Shown here piece after piece: positions 25,056 to 33,621 of a stretch of DNA of 64,000 nt. The notes beneath the pieces were generated by a model. The model saw only the letters and a list, made by a program, of their open reading frames with translations. It was not told the DNA's origin and ran no database searches. The translations under genes and the position numbers were made by a program. Each line of letters opens with the position of its first letter. Position 1 is the stretch's first letter. The stretch is from contig NZ_JAMWYX010000011.1 of assembly GCF_024305245.1 (NCBI RefSeq), positions 62,001-126,000 of the forward strand. The letters are read 5' to 3'. Source of the stretch: Erythrobacter sp. (GTDB lineage Bacteria; Pseudomonadota; Alphaproteobacteria; Sphingomonadales; Sphingomonadaceae).

Positions 25056-25135
25056 GCCTGTCGAAGGACTGCCTTTCGTCTTCCCTGCCCGCAATCAAAG
25101 GAAATACAGTGCTTCGACAAGCTCAGCACGAACGG
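25043..25135. repeat. Sphingomonad-type palindromic repeat between serS and surE
   Basis: CGTTCGTCCTGAGCCTGTCG at 25044-25063 is nearly the reverse complement of CGACAAGCTCAGCACGAACG at 25114-25133, with about 50 bp between. This sequence type recurs in many sphingomonad genomes (from memory). As RNA it could fold into a long hairpin separating the two genes. Confidence 0.6.
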
Positions 25136-25152
25136 ATAGGGGTGGCGGCGCA

Positions 25153-25917
25153 ATGAGAATCCTCCTCACCAATGACGACGGCATCCACGCCCCCGGCCTC
25201 AAGGTGCTGGAGGAAATCGCGCGGCAGTTTTCCGATGACATCTGGATCTGCGCACCGTCCGAGGAACAATCAGGCGCGGGCCATTCGCTTACGCTGACGC
25301 GGCCGGTGCGGCTCAACACGCTGGGCGAGCGGCGCTTCGCCGTCACCGGCACGCCGACCGACAGCGTGATGATGGCACTGCGCACGGTGATGCCCGATGC
25401 GCCCGATCTCATCCTGTCAGGCGTCAATCGCGGCGCAAACCTCGGCGACGACATAACCTATTCGGGCACCGTCTCCGCCGCGATCGAGGGCGCGCTGGCG
25501 GGCATCCGCTCGATCGCGTTCAGCCAGGTCTACGCTCGCGAAGGCATGGCCGATGATGTGCCCTTCAGCGCAGCGCGCGAATGGGGGCCGAAGGTGCTCA
25601 GCCGCCTGATCGACGCGCCGATGGCCGAGCGCACGCTGATCAATGTGAACTTCCCCGCGCTACCGCCCGAGGACGTGAAAGGCATCCGCGTGGTGCGGCA
25701 GGGCTTCCACGATTATTCGCGCGGCAGCATCGTCGAAGGCCGCGATCCACGCGGCTATCGCTATTTCTGGTTCGGGCTCGACCCGATCGAGCACACCCTC
25801 GACCACGGCACCGATCTGGAGGCGATCGACGACGGCTATGTCGCGGTCACCCCGCTGCAGCTCGATCTCACCCACTATTCCACCATCGGCATTCTTGCCG
25901 AACGGTTCGGCGACTGA
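25153..25917 (+). CDS. surE: 5'/3'-nucleotidase SurE
   Basis: 254 residues, the usual length, from ATG 25153 (MRILLTNDDGIHAPG); the longer frame upstream crosses the repeat. The NDDG metal-binding motif is at 8-11 with the Asn in GVNRGANLGDDITYSGTV, both diagnostic. SurE removes phosphate from nucleoside monophosphates and short polyphosphates with a divalent metal and is linked to stationary-phase survival. Its TGA overlaps the ATG of the K+ channel gene, so the two are coupled. Confidence 0.95.
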   Translation: MRILLTNDDGIHAPGLKVLEEIARQFSDDIWICAPSEEQSGAGHSLTLTRPVRLNTLGERRFAVTGTPTDSVMMALRTVMPDAPDLILSGVNRGANLGDDITYSGTVSAAIEGALAGIRSIAFSQVYAREGMADDVPFSAAREWGPKVLSRLIDAPMAERTLINVNFPALPPEDVKGIRVVRQGFHDYSRGSIVEGRDPRGYRYFWFGLDPIEHTLDHGTDLEAIDDGYVAVTPLQLDLTHYSTIGILAERFGD

Positions 25918-26987
25918 TGCCGCCCGAGACTGGCCGCAACCCGTTCAAACGCAAGCCGAAGCTGGCCGACCAGTTCACGCCGCTGCGGCGGCAGGTGAAG
26001 CTTCCGGTGTGGGGCGATATCGGTATCAGGGCCGGGTTCGCGCTGGGCCTGCTGTTCATGGTCATCATGATCCACTGGTGGGACCGCGACGGGCTGGTCG
26101 ACAATGTCGATGGCAACATCAGCTTTCTCGACGTGGTCTATTTCACCATGATCTCCGTCACCACCACCGGATTTGGCGACATCGCCCCGGTGTCCGACCG
26201 CGCGCGGTTGATCGAGGCGGTGATCGTCACCCCGGTCCGCATCGCGGTATTGTTCATCTTCGTGGGCGCGGCCTATGATTTCGTTATCAAGCGCAGCTGG
26301 GAGAAGTTTCGCATGGCTCGTATCCAGGAACAGCTGAGCGATCACGTGGTGGTGCTGGGCTATGGTGTATCCGGCTCACAGAGCGTGGGCGAGTTGATCG
26401 AGCGCGGGGTCGATCCGCGCTGCATCGTGGTGGTCGACCCGGGCGAGGATCGGCTGGCCGAGGCGGAGAAGCTGGGCGTCAATGTCATGGCCGCCGATGC
26501 AACCCGCGACGAAACGCTCAAATCCGTGCGCATATCCTCGGCGCAGAGCGTGCTGGTATCCGCCGGGCGTGACGACACCTCGATCCTGATCGTTCTGACC
26601 GTGCGTCATCTCGCGCCCGATGTGCCGATCAGCGTGGTGGTGCGCGCCGAAGACAACGAATTACTCGCACGGCAGGCGGGCGCGAACAATGTCATCAATC
26701 CGGTGCGCTTCACCGGTCTGCTGCTGGCCGGCAGCGTCAAGGGCGCGCATATTGCCGATTATCTGGCCGATCTCGCCAGTGTCAGCGGCCGCGTGCAACT
26801 GGTGGAGCGGGTGGTGACCGAAGAAGAATGCGGGCGTCCGATCACTGACCTTACAACCGGCGGTCAGGGCCTGCGCATCTATCGCAACGGTCGCCCGATC
26901 GGCTTCTGGGAGGATGAGTGCAAGGCGCTTCAGCCCGGCGATGTGCTGGTCGAAATTGTGGCAACCGCGCCGAGCGAGACCGGTTGA
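25917..26987 (+). CDS. Potassium channel protein with RCK domain
   Basis: 356 residues from ATG 25917, which overlaps the surE stop (TGATG). Two membrane helices (AGFALGLLFMVIMIHWW; LIEAVIVTPVRIAVLFIFVG) flank a pore loop with the selectivity filter TTTGFGD. After it comes an RCK/TrkA-N Rossmann domain (VVVLGYGVSGSQSVGELI, VVVDPGEDRLAEAE) and an RCK-C domain (GRPITDL, LQPGDVLVEIV). This is the MthK/Kch-like two-helix plan. It would pass K+ across the inner membrane under ligand control of the RCK ring. Confidence 0.92.
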   Translation: MPPETGRNPFKRKPKLADQFTPLRRQVKLPVWGDIGIRAGFALGLLFMVIMIHWWDRDGLVDNVDGNISFLDVVYFTMISVTTTGFGDIAPVSDRARLIEAVIVTPVRIAVLFIFVGAAYDFVIKRSWEKFRMARIQEQLSDHVVVLGYGVSGSQSVGELIERGVDPRCIVVVDPGEDRLAEAEKLGVNVMAADATRDETLKSVRISSAQSVLVSAGRDDTSILIVLTVRHLAPDVPISVVVRAEDNELLARQAGANNVINPVRFTGLLLAGSVKGAHIADYLADLASVSGRVQLVERVVTEEECGRPITDLTTGGQGLRIYRNGRPIGFWEDECKALQPGDVLVEIVATAPSETG

Positions 26988-26994
26988 GCGCGGC

Positions 26995-27396
26995 TCAGCC
27001 GCGGAACCACACGAACACGCCGCCCATCGCCGCCATGCCGAACAGGAAATGCCCCGCGTCGATCAGGAACAGCATGCCCGACTTTCTGAGGTAGAGGTAA
27101 TTGATCCCGATCGCGGGGATCATCACCCCCACGGCGAAACCGACCGCCATCATCATCACCACGAATGCGGGCGGATCGGTGCGGGCCACAAGGTGCCATA
27201 GCACCATCGCGATCAGCATCTCGAAGGCAAAGGTAAGCGCGAAGATCAGCGCCATGTTCCCGGTTTGCAACTGCGAATTGCGCAGCCCCGCGGCCCGCTG
27301 CCACAGCTGACGGAAGATCACGCCGTACCACAATGCGCCCACGGCAAAGAACGCGGCGGTTCCGGCCAGCACCGGCCACAGGGCAAAATCGTTCAT
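26995..27396 (-). CDS. DUF1761 membrane protein
   Basis: 133 residues from ATG 27396 (MNDFALWPVLAG). Four membrane helices: VLAGTAAFFAVGALWYGVIF with the DUF1761 WYG motif, MALIFALTFAFEMLIAMVLW, AFVVMMMAVGFAVGVMIPAI and FLIDAGHFLFGMAAMGGV. Function unknown in the family. Ends convergently 7 bp from the K+ channel gene. Confidence 0.8.
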   Translation of the reverse strand: MNDFALWPVLAGTAAFFAVGALWYGVIFRQLWQRAAGLRNSQLQTGNMALIFALTFAFEMLIAMVLWHLVARTDPPAFVVMMMAVGFAVGVMIPAIGINYLYLRKSGMLFLIDAGHFLFGMAAMGGVFVWFRG

Positions 27397-27473
27397 GAGC
27401 GCATCTCCTCGATCTTCTCGGTTCGCACACCCTGCTAGCGCAAAGCCGCGCTGTCGTGTAGGGGCGCGCCGCA

Positions 27474-28865
27474 ATGAACACCGTCTCCCCCACAAAGCCC
27501 ACCGTCGTGGCCGAACAGAAGCGCATCGGGATGGTCAGCCTCGGCTGCCCCAAGGCGCTGGTCGATTCCGAACGCATCCTCACCCGGCTGCGCGCCGATG
27601 GCTATGCCTTTGCCGAGGACTACGCGGGCGCGGATGTGGTGCTGGTCAACACCTGCGGGTTTCTCGATTCCGCCAAGGAAGAAAGCCTCGCCGCGATCGG
27701 TGAAGCCATTGCCGAGAACGGCCGCGTGATCGTGACCGGCTGCATGGGCGAGGAAGCCGAGGCGATCCGCGCTGCGCACCCGCAAGTGCTCGCGGTGACG
27801 GGCGCGCACCAATATGAGCAGGTGGTCGAGGCCGTGCACACCCACGCACCGCCAAGCCAAGGCCCGTTCATCGACCTGATCCCGCAGCCTGACATCAAGC
27901 TGACGCCGCGCCATTACAGCTACCTGAAGATTTCCGAGGGCTGCAATCATTCCTGCGCCTTCTGCATCATCCCGTCGCTGCGCGGCAAACTCGCCAGCCG
28001 CCGGATCGATGCCGTGCTGCGCGAGGCAGAAAAGCTGGTGGCGGCAGGCACCCGCGAACTACTTGTGATCTCGCAGGATACCAGCGCCTACGGGGTCGAT
28101 ACCCGCCACGAACCGCGCCAGTGGAAAGGCCGGGACGTGCGCGCGCACATGACCGATCTGGCGCGCGAGCTGGGCGGCCTGCGTACGCCCGAGGGCACCC
28201 CGCCGTGGGTGCGGCTGCATTACGTCTATCCCTACCCGCACGTCGATCAGGTCATCCCGCTGATGGCCGAAGGGTTGCTGACGCCTTATCTCGACATCCC
28301 GTTCCAGCATGCTTCGCCCAAGGTTTTGAAGCTGATGAAGCGTCCGGCGAATGAGGCCAAGGTTCTCGAACGGCTGAAATCGTGGCGCGCCATCTGCCCC
28401 GACATCGCGATCCGATCCTCCTTCGTGGTCGGCTTCCCTGGCGAGACCGAGGAAGATTTCCGCTACCTGCTCGATTGGCTGGAGGAAGCGCAGCTCGACC
28501 GGGTCGGTGCGTTCCGGTTCGAACAGGTCGAAGGCGCGGCGGCGAATGCCCTGCCCGATCATGTGCCGGAAGCGCTGAAGGAAGAACGCTATGCCCGGAT
28601 CATGGAAGTGACCGAGCGTATCAGCGCCGCCAAGCTTGCCGCCAAGGTGGGCCGCACGCTCCCGATCATCATCGATGAGGTGGGCGAACCCGACGAGGAC
28701 GGCGACATCGGTGCCACAGGCCGCAGCCAGGCCGACGCCCCGGAGATCGACGGCGCGGTGTATCTGCGCAACGTGCCCGAAACGGTCGTACCCGGCGATA
28801 TTGTCAACGTCGTGATCGAGGATGCCGACGCGCATGACTTGTTCGGAGCGATTGGACCGGGCTAA
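27474..28865 (+). CDS. rimO: Ribosomal protein S12 methylthiotransferase RimO
   Basis: 463 residues. The N-terminal MTTase domain carries C25, C61 and C90, which hold one [4Fe-4S] cluster. The radical SAM motif CNHSCAFC gives C157, C161 and C164 for the second. A TRAM domain ends the protein. [18 protein letters not shown] and [15 protein letters not shown] are typical of RimO and separate it from MiaB. It adds a methylthio group to the beta carbon of an Asp in ribosomal protein S12. Single gene, start [12 protein letters not shown]. Confidence 0.96.
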   Translation: MNTVSPTKPTVVAEQKRIGMVSLGCPKALVDSERILTRLRADGYAFAEDYAGADVVLVNTCGFLDSAKEESLAAIGEAIAENGRVIVTGCMGEEAEAIRAAHPQVLAVTGAHQYEQVVEAVHTHAPPSQGPFIDLIPQPDIKLTPRHYSYLKISEGCNHSCAFCIIPSLRGKLASRRIDAVLREAEKLVAAGTRELLVISQDTSAYGVDTRHEPRQWKGRDVRAHMTDLARELGGLRTPEGTPPWVRLHYVYPYPHVDQVIPLMAEGLLTPYLDIPFQHASPKVLKLMKRPANEAKVLERLKSWRAICPDIAIRSSFVVGFPGETEEDFRYLLDWLEEAQLDRVGAFRFEQVEGAAANALPDHVPEALKEERYARIMEVTERISAAKLAAKVGRTLPIIIDEVGEPDEDGDIGATGRSQADAPEIDGAVYLRNVPETVVPGDIVNVVIEDADAHDLFGAIGPG

Positions 28866-29054
28866 GGTGTCGCGCATCTAGGTTGCGGAACCCATCATTG
28901 GATTATAATAATGTAATCCACTATTGTAATATTTTTTCAAGTAGCCATCTCTCTATCAAGAGTAGGCGCGAGCGATCTTCATCTGCATTTTGTTGATGTT
29001 CATCGGCCGCCAGTCCGGTCGGCACCCCGCCTGTCGGCAACCCGGAAAAATCCC
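28866..29054. other. AT-rich intergenic region with short inverted repeat
   Basis: Contains GGATTA...TAATCC flanking an AT-rich loop at about 28899-28918, on a background of A/T runs (TAATATTTTTTCAAG). This may be a weak terminator for rimO and the promoter region of the lipoprotein gene. No coding frame is convincing. Confidence 0.4.
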
Positions 29055-29414
29055 ATGAACAGATATCTGATCGGCGCGGCAACTGCCGCCCTCGTAGCGA
29101 CCCTTGGCGCTTGCGCGGGTTACGGCAACCGCTCGATGAATGCGGGCGAAAGCATCCAGCAGCGCGGCAGCGAGATCGCGCAGTATGGGGCTGACTGGAA
29201 ATCCGGCAACAAGGCCGTTCGCGATGGCCAGAAGCTGGATGCCGAAAGCACCGATCAGATCGACAAGGCCCGTCGGCAGTTGGCCGATGCCGAAGCCGAT
29301 CGGAAGCGTGCGCGCCAGATGATCGCCGACGGTACGGTAGCGATGCAGCGCTCCGAAGCGGAATATGCCGCCACGCGCGCCGGTCCGCCCGCCACACCTG
29401 CTCCGCCGCAGTGA
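29055..29414 (+). CDS. Small lipoprotein
   Basis: 119 residues. Type II signal peptide MNRYLIGAATAALVATLGAC with lipobox LGAC and the acylated Cys at residue 20. The mature part is charged and helical (QIDKARRQLADAEADRKRA) with a Pro-rich end. It resembles small outer-membrane lipoproteins of unknown function; a coiled-coil role in envelope structure is possible. Start ATG 29055, monocistronic, followed by a tandem repeat. Confidence 0.75.
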   Translation: MNRYLIGAATAALVATLGACAGYGNRSMNAGESIQQRGSEIAQYGADWKSGNKAVRDGQKLDAESTDQIDKARRQLADAEADRKRARQMIADGTVAMQRSEAEYAATRAGPPATPAPPQ

Positions 29415-29439
29415 GCGAAACGGCCGAGTCAGGCGGAAC

Positions 29440-29549
29440 GTTGAGGTGGCGACTGCCACCGATTAGCATCCCACCCGCCATCGTCCCCGCAAGGGTTGAG
29501 GTGGCGACTGCGACCGATTAACATCCCGCCCGCCATCGTCCCCGCAAGG
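29440..29549. repeat. 55-bp tandem direct repeat, two copies
   Basis: Copy 1 (29440-29494) and copy 2 (29495-29549) both run from GTTGAGGTGGCGACTG to CCCCGCAAGG and differ at three bases. Located between the lipoprotein and L,D-transpeptidase genes; no coding frame needed. Confidence 0.85.
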
Positions 29550-29605
29550 GACGCGGCGCGGTTAGTCTCTGGCATTGACCCGGCTTACGGGGCATATGGA
29601 ATGCC

Positions 29606-30475
29606 ATGATCCGGTCCCTCGCCATACCCGTCGCCCTCATCGCGCTTGCCGCATCTTGCGCGCCTTTGCTGGCCCAGAACGATGCAGGCGCCAGCGTGCA
29701 GGACGCCGCCGAGGCTGCCCAACTGGTCGCCGCACGCGCGGACAGCGCGTTCGAGCGGGTTGATCCCGATGTCGAAATGCCACCGCGGATCGATCTGACG
29801 TTGCCGGCCGCGACCGCCGACACGGATTCCGCGATGATCCAAGCCAGTCTGCCACCGCTGCTCGCGAGTGACGATACGGTGACTGCGCCTGCGCCCGAAT
29901 CCGATCCTATGGCGCCGCGCGGCCCGGCAGTGCGGATGATTTCCAGCGAAGTGGTGCAGCCGCTGCCCCTCGCCGCCCGCGCTGCGGCACCGGCGGCCCG
30001 CGCCAGCAATGATCCCTTCGTCATCAAATCGATCCTGCCGATCGAAGGCAGCATCCGTTACGGCGACTGGTTCTGGGACGAAAGCGGCGCGCCGAACGTC
30101 GGCAAGCTCGTCATCACCGTCGATCTGGAAGCGCGCGTCATCAGCGCCTTCCGCGACGGGCACGAAATCGGCACCGCGGTTGCGCTGCTCGGCACGCGCT
30201 CGCACCCCACGCCGCTCGGCACCTTCCCGATCCTGACCAAGGAGAAGGACAATATCTCCGAAAAATACAACAACGCGCCGATGCCCTGGACATTGCGGCT
30301 GACGTGGGACGGGATCGCGATCCATGGGTCGCCGGTGATGAACGGCTATGCCAGCCACGGCTGCGTTGCCGTGCCGGATGAATTCGCCGCCAAGCTGTTT
30401 GCCGCCGCCAAGCGCGGGGACAAGGTGATCATCACCCGCGGACAAATGGTCGGCGTTGGCGATAAGGTGCTTTAG
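29606..30475 (+). CDS. L,D-transpeptidase (YkuD domain)
   Basis: 289 residues. Signal peptide MIRSLAIPVALIALAASCAP. After an Ala/Pro-rich linker (about 25-130) comes the YkuD domain (LVITVDLEARVISAFRDG, GTRSHPTPLGTFPIL) with the catalytic motif IHGSPV and SHGCVAVP; the Cys in SHGC is the nucleophile. Such enzymes make 3-3 cross-links in peptidoglycan or attach proteins to it. Start ATG 29606. It ends 9 bp before the convergent tilS stop. Confidence 0.9.
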   Translation: MIRSLAIPVALIALAASCAPLLAQNDAGASVQDAAEAAQLVAARADSAFERVDPDVEMPPRIDLTLPAATADTDSAMIQASLPPLLASDDTVTAPAPESDPMAPRGPAVRMISSEVVQPLPLAARAAAPAARASNDPFVIKSILPIEGSIRYGDWFWDESGAPNVGKLVITVDLEARVISAFRDGHEIGTAVALLGTRSHPTPLGTFPILTKEKDNISEKYNNAPMPWTLRLTWDGIAIHGSPVMNGYASHGCVAVPDEFAAKLFAAAKRGDKVIITRGQMVGVGDKVL

Positions 30476-30484
30476 GGCGCCGCC

Positions 30485-31504
30485 TTAGTTCGCCTTCCCG
30501 CGCGGGGGTTCGGGACGGAATCGCCAGACGCGCATCAGCACGCCCACTTTCTCTACCCGCTCGACCCCGGCCACTGCCAGCACGCCGCCCAGCGAAGCAT
30601 TCTCGCCCTGCCACAGCCGGTCCCATGCGCGCGCGGCCTCTGCCCGCGTGGCGTGGCCGCCCAGTTCGGCGATGATCCGCATGATCGTCTCGATCGCAAC
30701 CACCCGCGGCACATTGGCGTGATAGGCATAGCCCAGCCCGCCCGGTGCGCTGTCATCGGGCACCACCATCTCGTCCCAATCGAGCCCGGCATACCATGCG
30801 ATTGCCTGCCAGCCTTCGGCGATATGCGCCGCGCTGGCGGCAAGCTGCGCCGGATCGAGCCAGGCGGATGCCGCAGCGATCCGTTCGCGCATCGCGACCC
30901 GCTCGAAATCGCGGTTGGCGTTGGATGGATCGCGCACCGGGACGATCCCGGCGGCCTCGACCACCGCTTCCAGCGCCGATTTGCGCCAGCCGAGCAAGGG
31001 GCGCAGCAGGGTGACATCACTTCCCTCGATTGTCGTACTTCCGCGCACTCCTGCGAGCCCGGCCAGCCCGCTGCCCCGGTTCAACCGCATCAGCAGCGTT
31101 TCGGCCTGATCATCGGCGTGGTGCGCGGTGGCGACAGCGCCCAGGCCCGCCGCGCGCGCCCAACCCGCCAACGCCGCATAACGTGCCGCGCGCGCCTGAG
31201 CCTGAAGATTGCCCGGTTGCGGTGTGAGGGTGAAGGCGGTGAAGGGAATGGAACGCTCCCCCGCCAGCCGCTCGACCAGCGCGACCTCGCCTGCCGCTTC
31301 GGGCCGCAAGCCGTGATCGATGCTGGCGACCGCGATCCGTCCGGGCAGCGCGGCATGCGCCAGCAGCATCAGCGCCAGACTGTCCGGCCCACCCGATACC
31401 GCGAGGCCGAGCGGCCCGGTGCGTTCGTCATCCGGCCACAATGCCGCCAGATCGGCGGCGAAGCGCCCCGCCGGATTATCGCCCGGATTACCGCTTAGCT
31501 GCAC
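30485..31504 (-). CDS. tilS: tRNA(Ile)-lysidine synthetase
   Basis: 339 residues, the short form without the longer C-terminal domains. The PP-loop motif is AVSGGPDSLALMLLA near 34-48, and the family block VATAHHADDQAETLLMRLNRG follows. TilS adds lysine to C34 of tRNA-Ile(CAU) using ATP, so the tRNA reads AUA; it is essential in most bacteria. Its start overlaps the end of cpoB by 10 bp, so the pair is co-transcribed. The same linkage occurs in other alphaproteobacteria. Confidence 0.93.
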   Translation of the reverse strand: MQLSGNPGDNPAGRFAADLAALWPDDERTGPLGLAVSGGPDSLALMLLAHAALPGRIAVASIDHGLRPEAAGEVALVERLAGERSIPFTAFTLTPQPGNLQAQARAARYAALAGWARAAGLGAVATAHHADDQAETLLMRLNRGSGLAGLAGVRGSTTIEGSDVTLLRPLLGWRKSALEAVVEAAGIVPVRDPSNANRDFERVAMRERIAAASAWLDPAQLAASAAHIAEGWQAIAWYAGLDWDEMVVPDDSAPGGLGYAYHANVPRVVAIETIMRIIAELGGHATRAEAARAWDRLWQGENASLGGVLAVAGVERVEKVGVLMRVWRFRPEPPRGKAN

Positions 31505-32460
31505 GTCACCTTGGCGCTGTTTGCCTGATATTCGTCGGCCAAGCGGCCGGAGGCGATGACGGGATAAGTCGCGCCGAATTCGGCCAGCGCGATGCAGGCG
31601 CGGCGGGTATCGCCCATCGCGATCATCGATTGCGCAAGATAGAGCAGGCTGTCCGCGCCGCGCGCGCCGTCCTTGTCGGCCTGATAATTGCGCAGGAACC
31701 AGCGCGCTGCCTCTTCAGGCATGTTGTCGTCAAGAAAGGCGCGGCCCAGCAGGTTGCGGCCGAAGCTGATGCGCGAGTGGTTGGGGTACTGCTCGACATA
31801 GCGGGTCAGCTGTTGGCGCGCTTCGGGATAAAGCTCGGCGTCCCACAGGCGGAAGCCATAGGTATATTCGTCATCCCCGGCATCGGCAGTCTGCGGCTTG
31901 GCGATGGCCTGCACTGCCGCCAGCCGCTCTGGGCTGGGCGCGGCAACGGCTGTGGACGGGGTCGGCGCGGGATCGGCGGCTGCGGGCGCCGCAGTCGGCA
32001 GCGTTGCTTCCGGCGCGATCACGCCCATCGTGCTGCCATTCGTGCCCATCGGCGCTGCGGTCTGACGGCTCTCAAGCACGGCGATGCGCTGTTCCAGCAG
32101 GCCGAACTGGTTGGCCTGCTCCTCGGACCGGGCAGTGAGGGTCTGCAACTGCGCCTCAAGCGTTTGCAGGCGTACGAGGATATCGGTCACCGGCGTCGTT
32201 GTGGGAGGAATCACTCCCATGACCTGCCCGGTATCGCTGCCCTGCGGACTCGCGGGGGCGATCTGCGGCTCGAAAAAGCGCCCGTCGCCGCCCGGAAAAA
32301 CCTTGCGCTGGAGGGCGCGCACTTCGGCCTCAAGCTTGCGCAGGCGGACCTCGTCGCCGGTATCCTGCGCAAAAACAGGTGCAGGCAGCACCGCGATGGT
32401 GGCTGCAGCCAGCATCACCCGCAACAGGCGCGGGCGGAGGGTCGGAGATGCGGTTGTCAT
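31495..32460 (-). CDS. cpoB: Cell division coordinator CpoB (YbgF-like TPR protein)
   Basis: 321 residues from ATG 32460 (MTTASPTLRP) with AGGGAG upstream; an upstream in-frame extension to 32526 is not a signal peptide start. The signal peptide is cleaved near VFA-QD. Coiled-coil regions (VRLRKLEAEVRALQRKV; ILVRLQTLEAQLQTL) are separated by Pro-rich linkers. The C-terminal TPR domain (AELYPEARQQLTRYVEQYPN, NLLGRAFLDDNMPEEAARWF) is the YbgF/CpoB hallmark. It works in the periplasm with Tol-Pal and cell-wall synthesis at division. The tol-pal genes are not next to it here. Confidence 0.82.
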   Translation of the reverse strand: MTTASPTLRPRLLRVMLAAATIAVLPAPVFAQDTGDEVRLRKLEAEVRALQRKVFPGGDGRFFEPQIAPASPQGSDTGQVMGVIPPTTTPVTDILVRLQTLEAQLQTLTARSEEQANQFGLLEQRIAVLESRQTAAPMGTNGSTMGVIAPEATLPTAAPAAADPAPTPSTAVAAPSPERLAAVQAIAKPQTADAGDDEYTYGFRLWDAELYPEARQQLTRYVEQYPNHSRISFGRNLLGRAFLDDNMPEEAARWFLRNYQADKDGARGADSLLYLAQSMIAMGDTRRACIALAEFGATYPVIASGRLADEYQANSAKVTCS

Positions 32461-32602
32461 GTTCGGCGGGCTCCCTTGCGATGGCCGCCCCGGACCGCTG
32501 CGGGGCATATGAACACGGATAGTCACCCCTGCCGCCTTGCCGCTGCCAAGTCGAGAGCGCGCGACCCCTAATCAACGGGAAATCGTGCGCGCCTTCGCCC
32601 GA

Positions 32603-33454
32603 TCAGCCGTCCGCGCCAGCACCGGATGCAGCTGGCGCAGCAGCTTCGGTTTCCGGCGTGGGCCGCGCCAGCAGCGCGGATGCCGAAATCGCCATGCCCG
32701 CCAGGGTGGTGGGGCGCTGCGCAAGTGGCGGCACGCTCTCGCCGTCAATCGTGATCGCCAGCAGATCGGGACGTCCGGTGTTGATCCGCGGATCGACGGC
32801 GTCGGTCGGCAATGTAAAGCTTTCGTCCATCGCCAGCTGCTTTTCGAGCAATCGCTCGCCGCCTTCCTCGTAGATCCGCACCCACACGCCGTCGCCCAGC
32901 GATGTCAGCACGACCTCTCCGTCGGCCGCAGGCGCTGCGGCGGCAGGGGCAGGTGCCGGATTGGCAGCGACCGGCATGGCAGCGGGCGGGGGCGGAGTTT
33001 CGATCGGTCCGGGTCCGTTTCCGGCGCCGAAGCGCGAGCTGAAAAAGGCGATCAGCCCCACCGCCAGCACCAGCGCGGCAAAGGCACCGAACCACGCCAG
33101 ACCGGCAGAGGGCAGCTTGGCCGGATCGCCGGGCTCCATCCCCGATCCCATCGACGTGCGCCGGGTCTGGCCATCAGACAGCTCGCCTCGCACCGCATCC
33201 ACGATCGCCGCGTCGTCAAGGCCGAGCAGGCGGGCATAGGTGCGCGAGAAACCGATCGCATAGGTGCGCGACGGCAAGGAACCGAAATCCCCCGCCTCGA
33301 TTGCTTCGAGATGGCGCAGCGGAATGCGCGATTCCGCGGCAATGTGCGGCAGATCGAAACCGCGCGTCTCGCGCGCGGCACGCAGCCGGGCGCCCGCCCC
33401 GGCATAGGCCGTGCCATGCGCCTCTTCGACGCCGATATCCTGTTCGCTGTCCAT
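32603..33454 (-). CDS. RodZ-like helix-turn-helix membrane protein
   Basis: 283 residues from ATG 33454 (MDSEQDIGVEEAHG). Cytoplasmic HTH (GARLRAARETRGFDLPHIA, RIPLRHLEAIEAGDFGSLPS, YAIGFSRTYARLLGLD) of the RodZ type, then one membrane helix near 143-163 (LAWFGAFAALVLAVGLIAFF), a Pro/Ala linker and a DUF4115-like beta domain (VWVRIYEEGGERLLEKQL). RodZ links MreB filaments to the cell-wall machinery and shapes the cell. Sequence similarity is by domain plan; mreB is not in the window. Confidence 0.8.
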   Translation of the reverse strand: MDSEQDIGVEEAHGTAYAGAGARLRAARETRGFDLPHIAAESRIPLRHLEAIEAGDFGSLPSRTYAIGFSRTYARLLGLDDAAIVDAVRGELSDGQTRRTSMGSGMEPGDPAKLPSAGLAWFGAFAALVLAVGLIAFFSSRFGAGNGPGPIETPPPPAAMPVAANPAPAPAAAAPAADGEVVLTSLGDGVWVRIYEEGGERLLEKQLAMDESFTLPTDAVDPRINTGRPDLLAITIDGESVPPLAQRPTTLAGMAISASALLARPTPETEAAAPAASGAGADG

Positions 33455-33621
33455 GACCCGAATCCAATGCCTTCTGGTGAGGCTTTTGTTAGTATCTGCG
33501 TGAATTGCGCTTGAACGACACACAGCCTGTCGCGGGGGCTGCTGTCAAGCGCACCGAGCGCGGGACGACCCGTGCCGCGCACGGCGCGGCGCATCGGCAG
33601 CTCACGGGTTGGCGCGGACCC

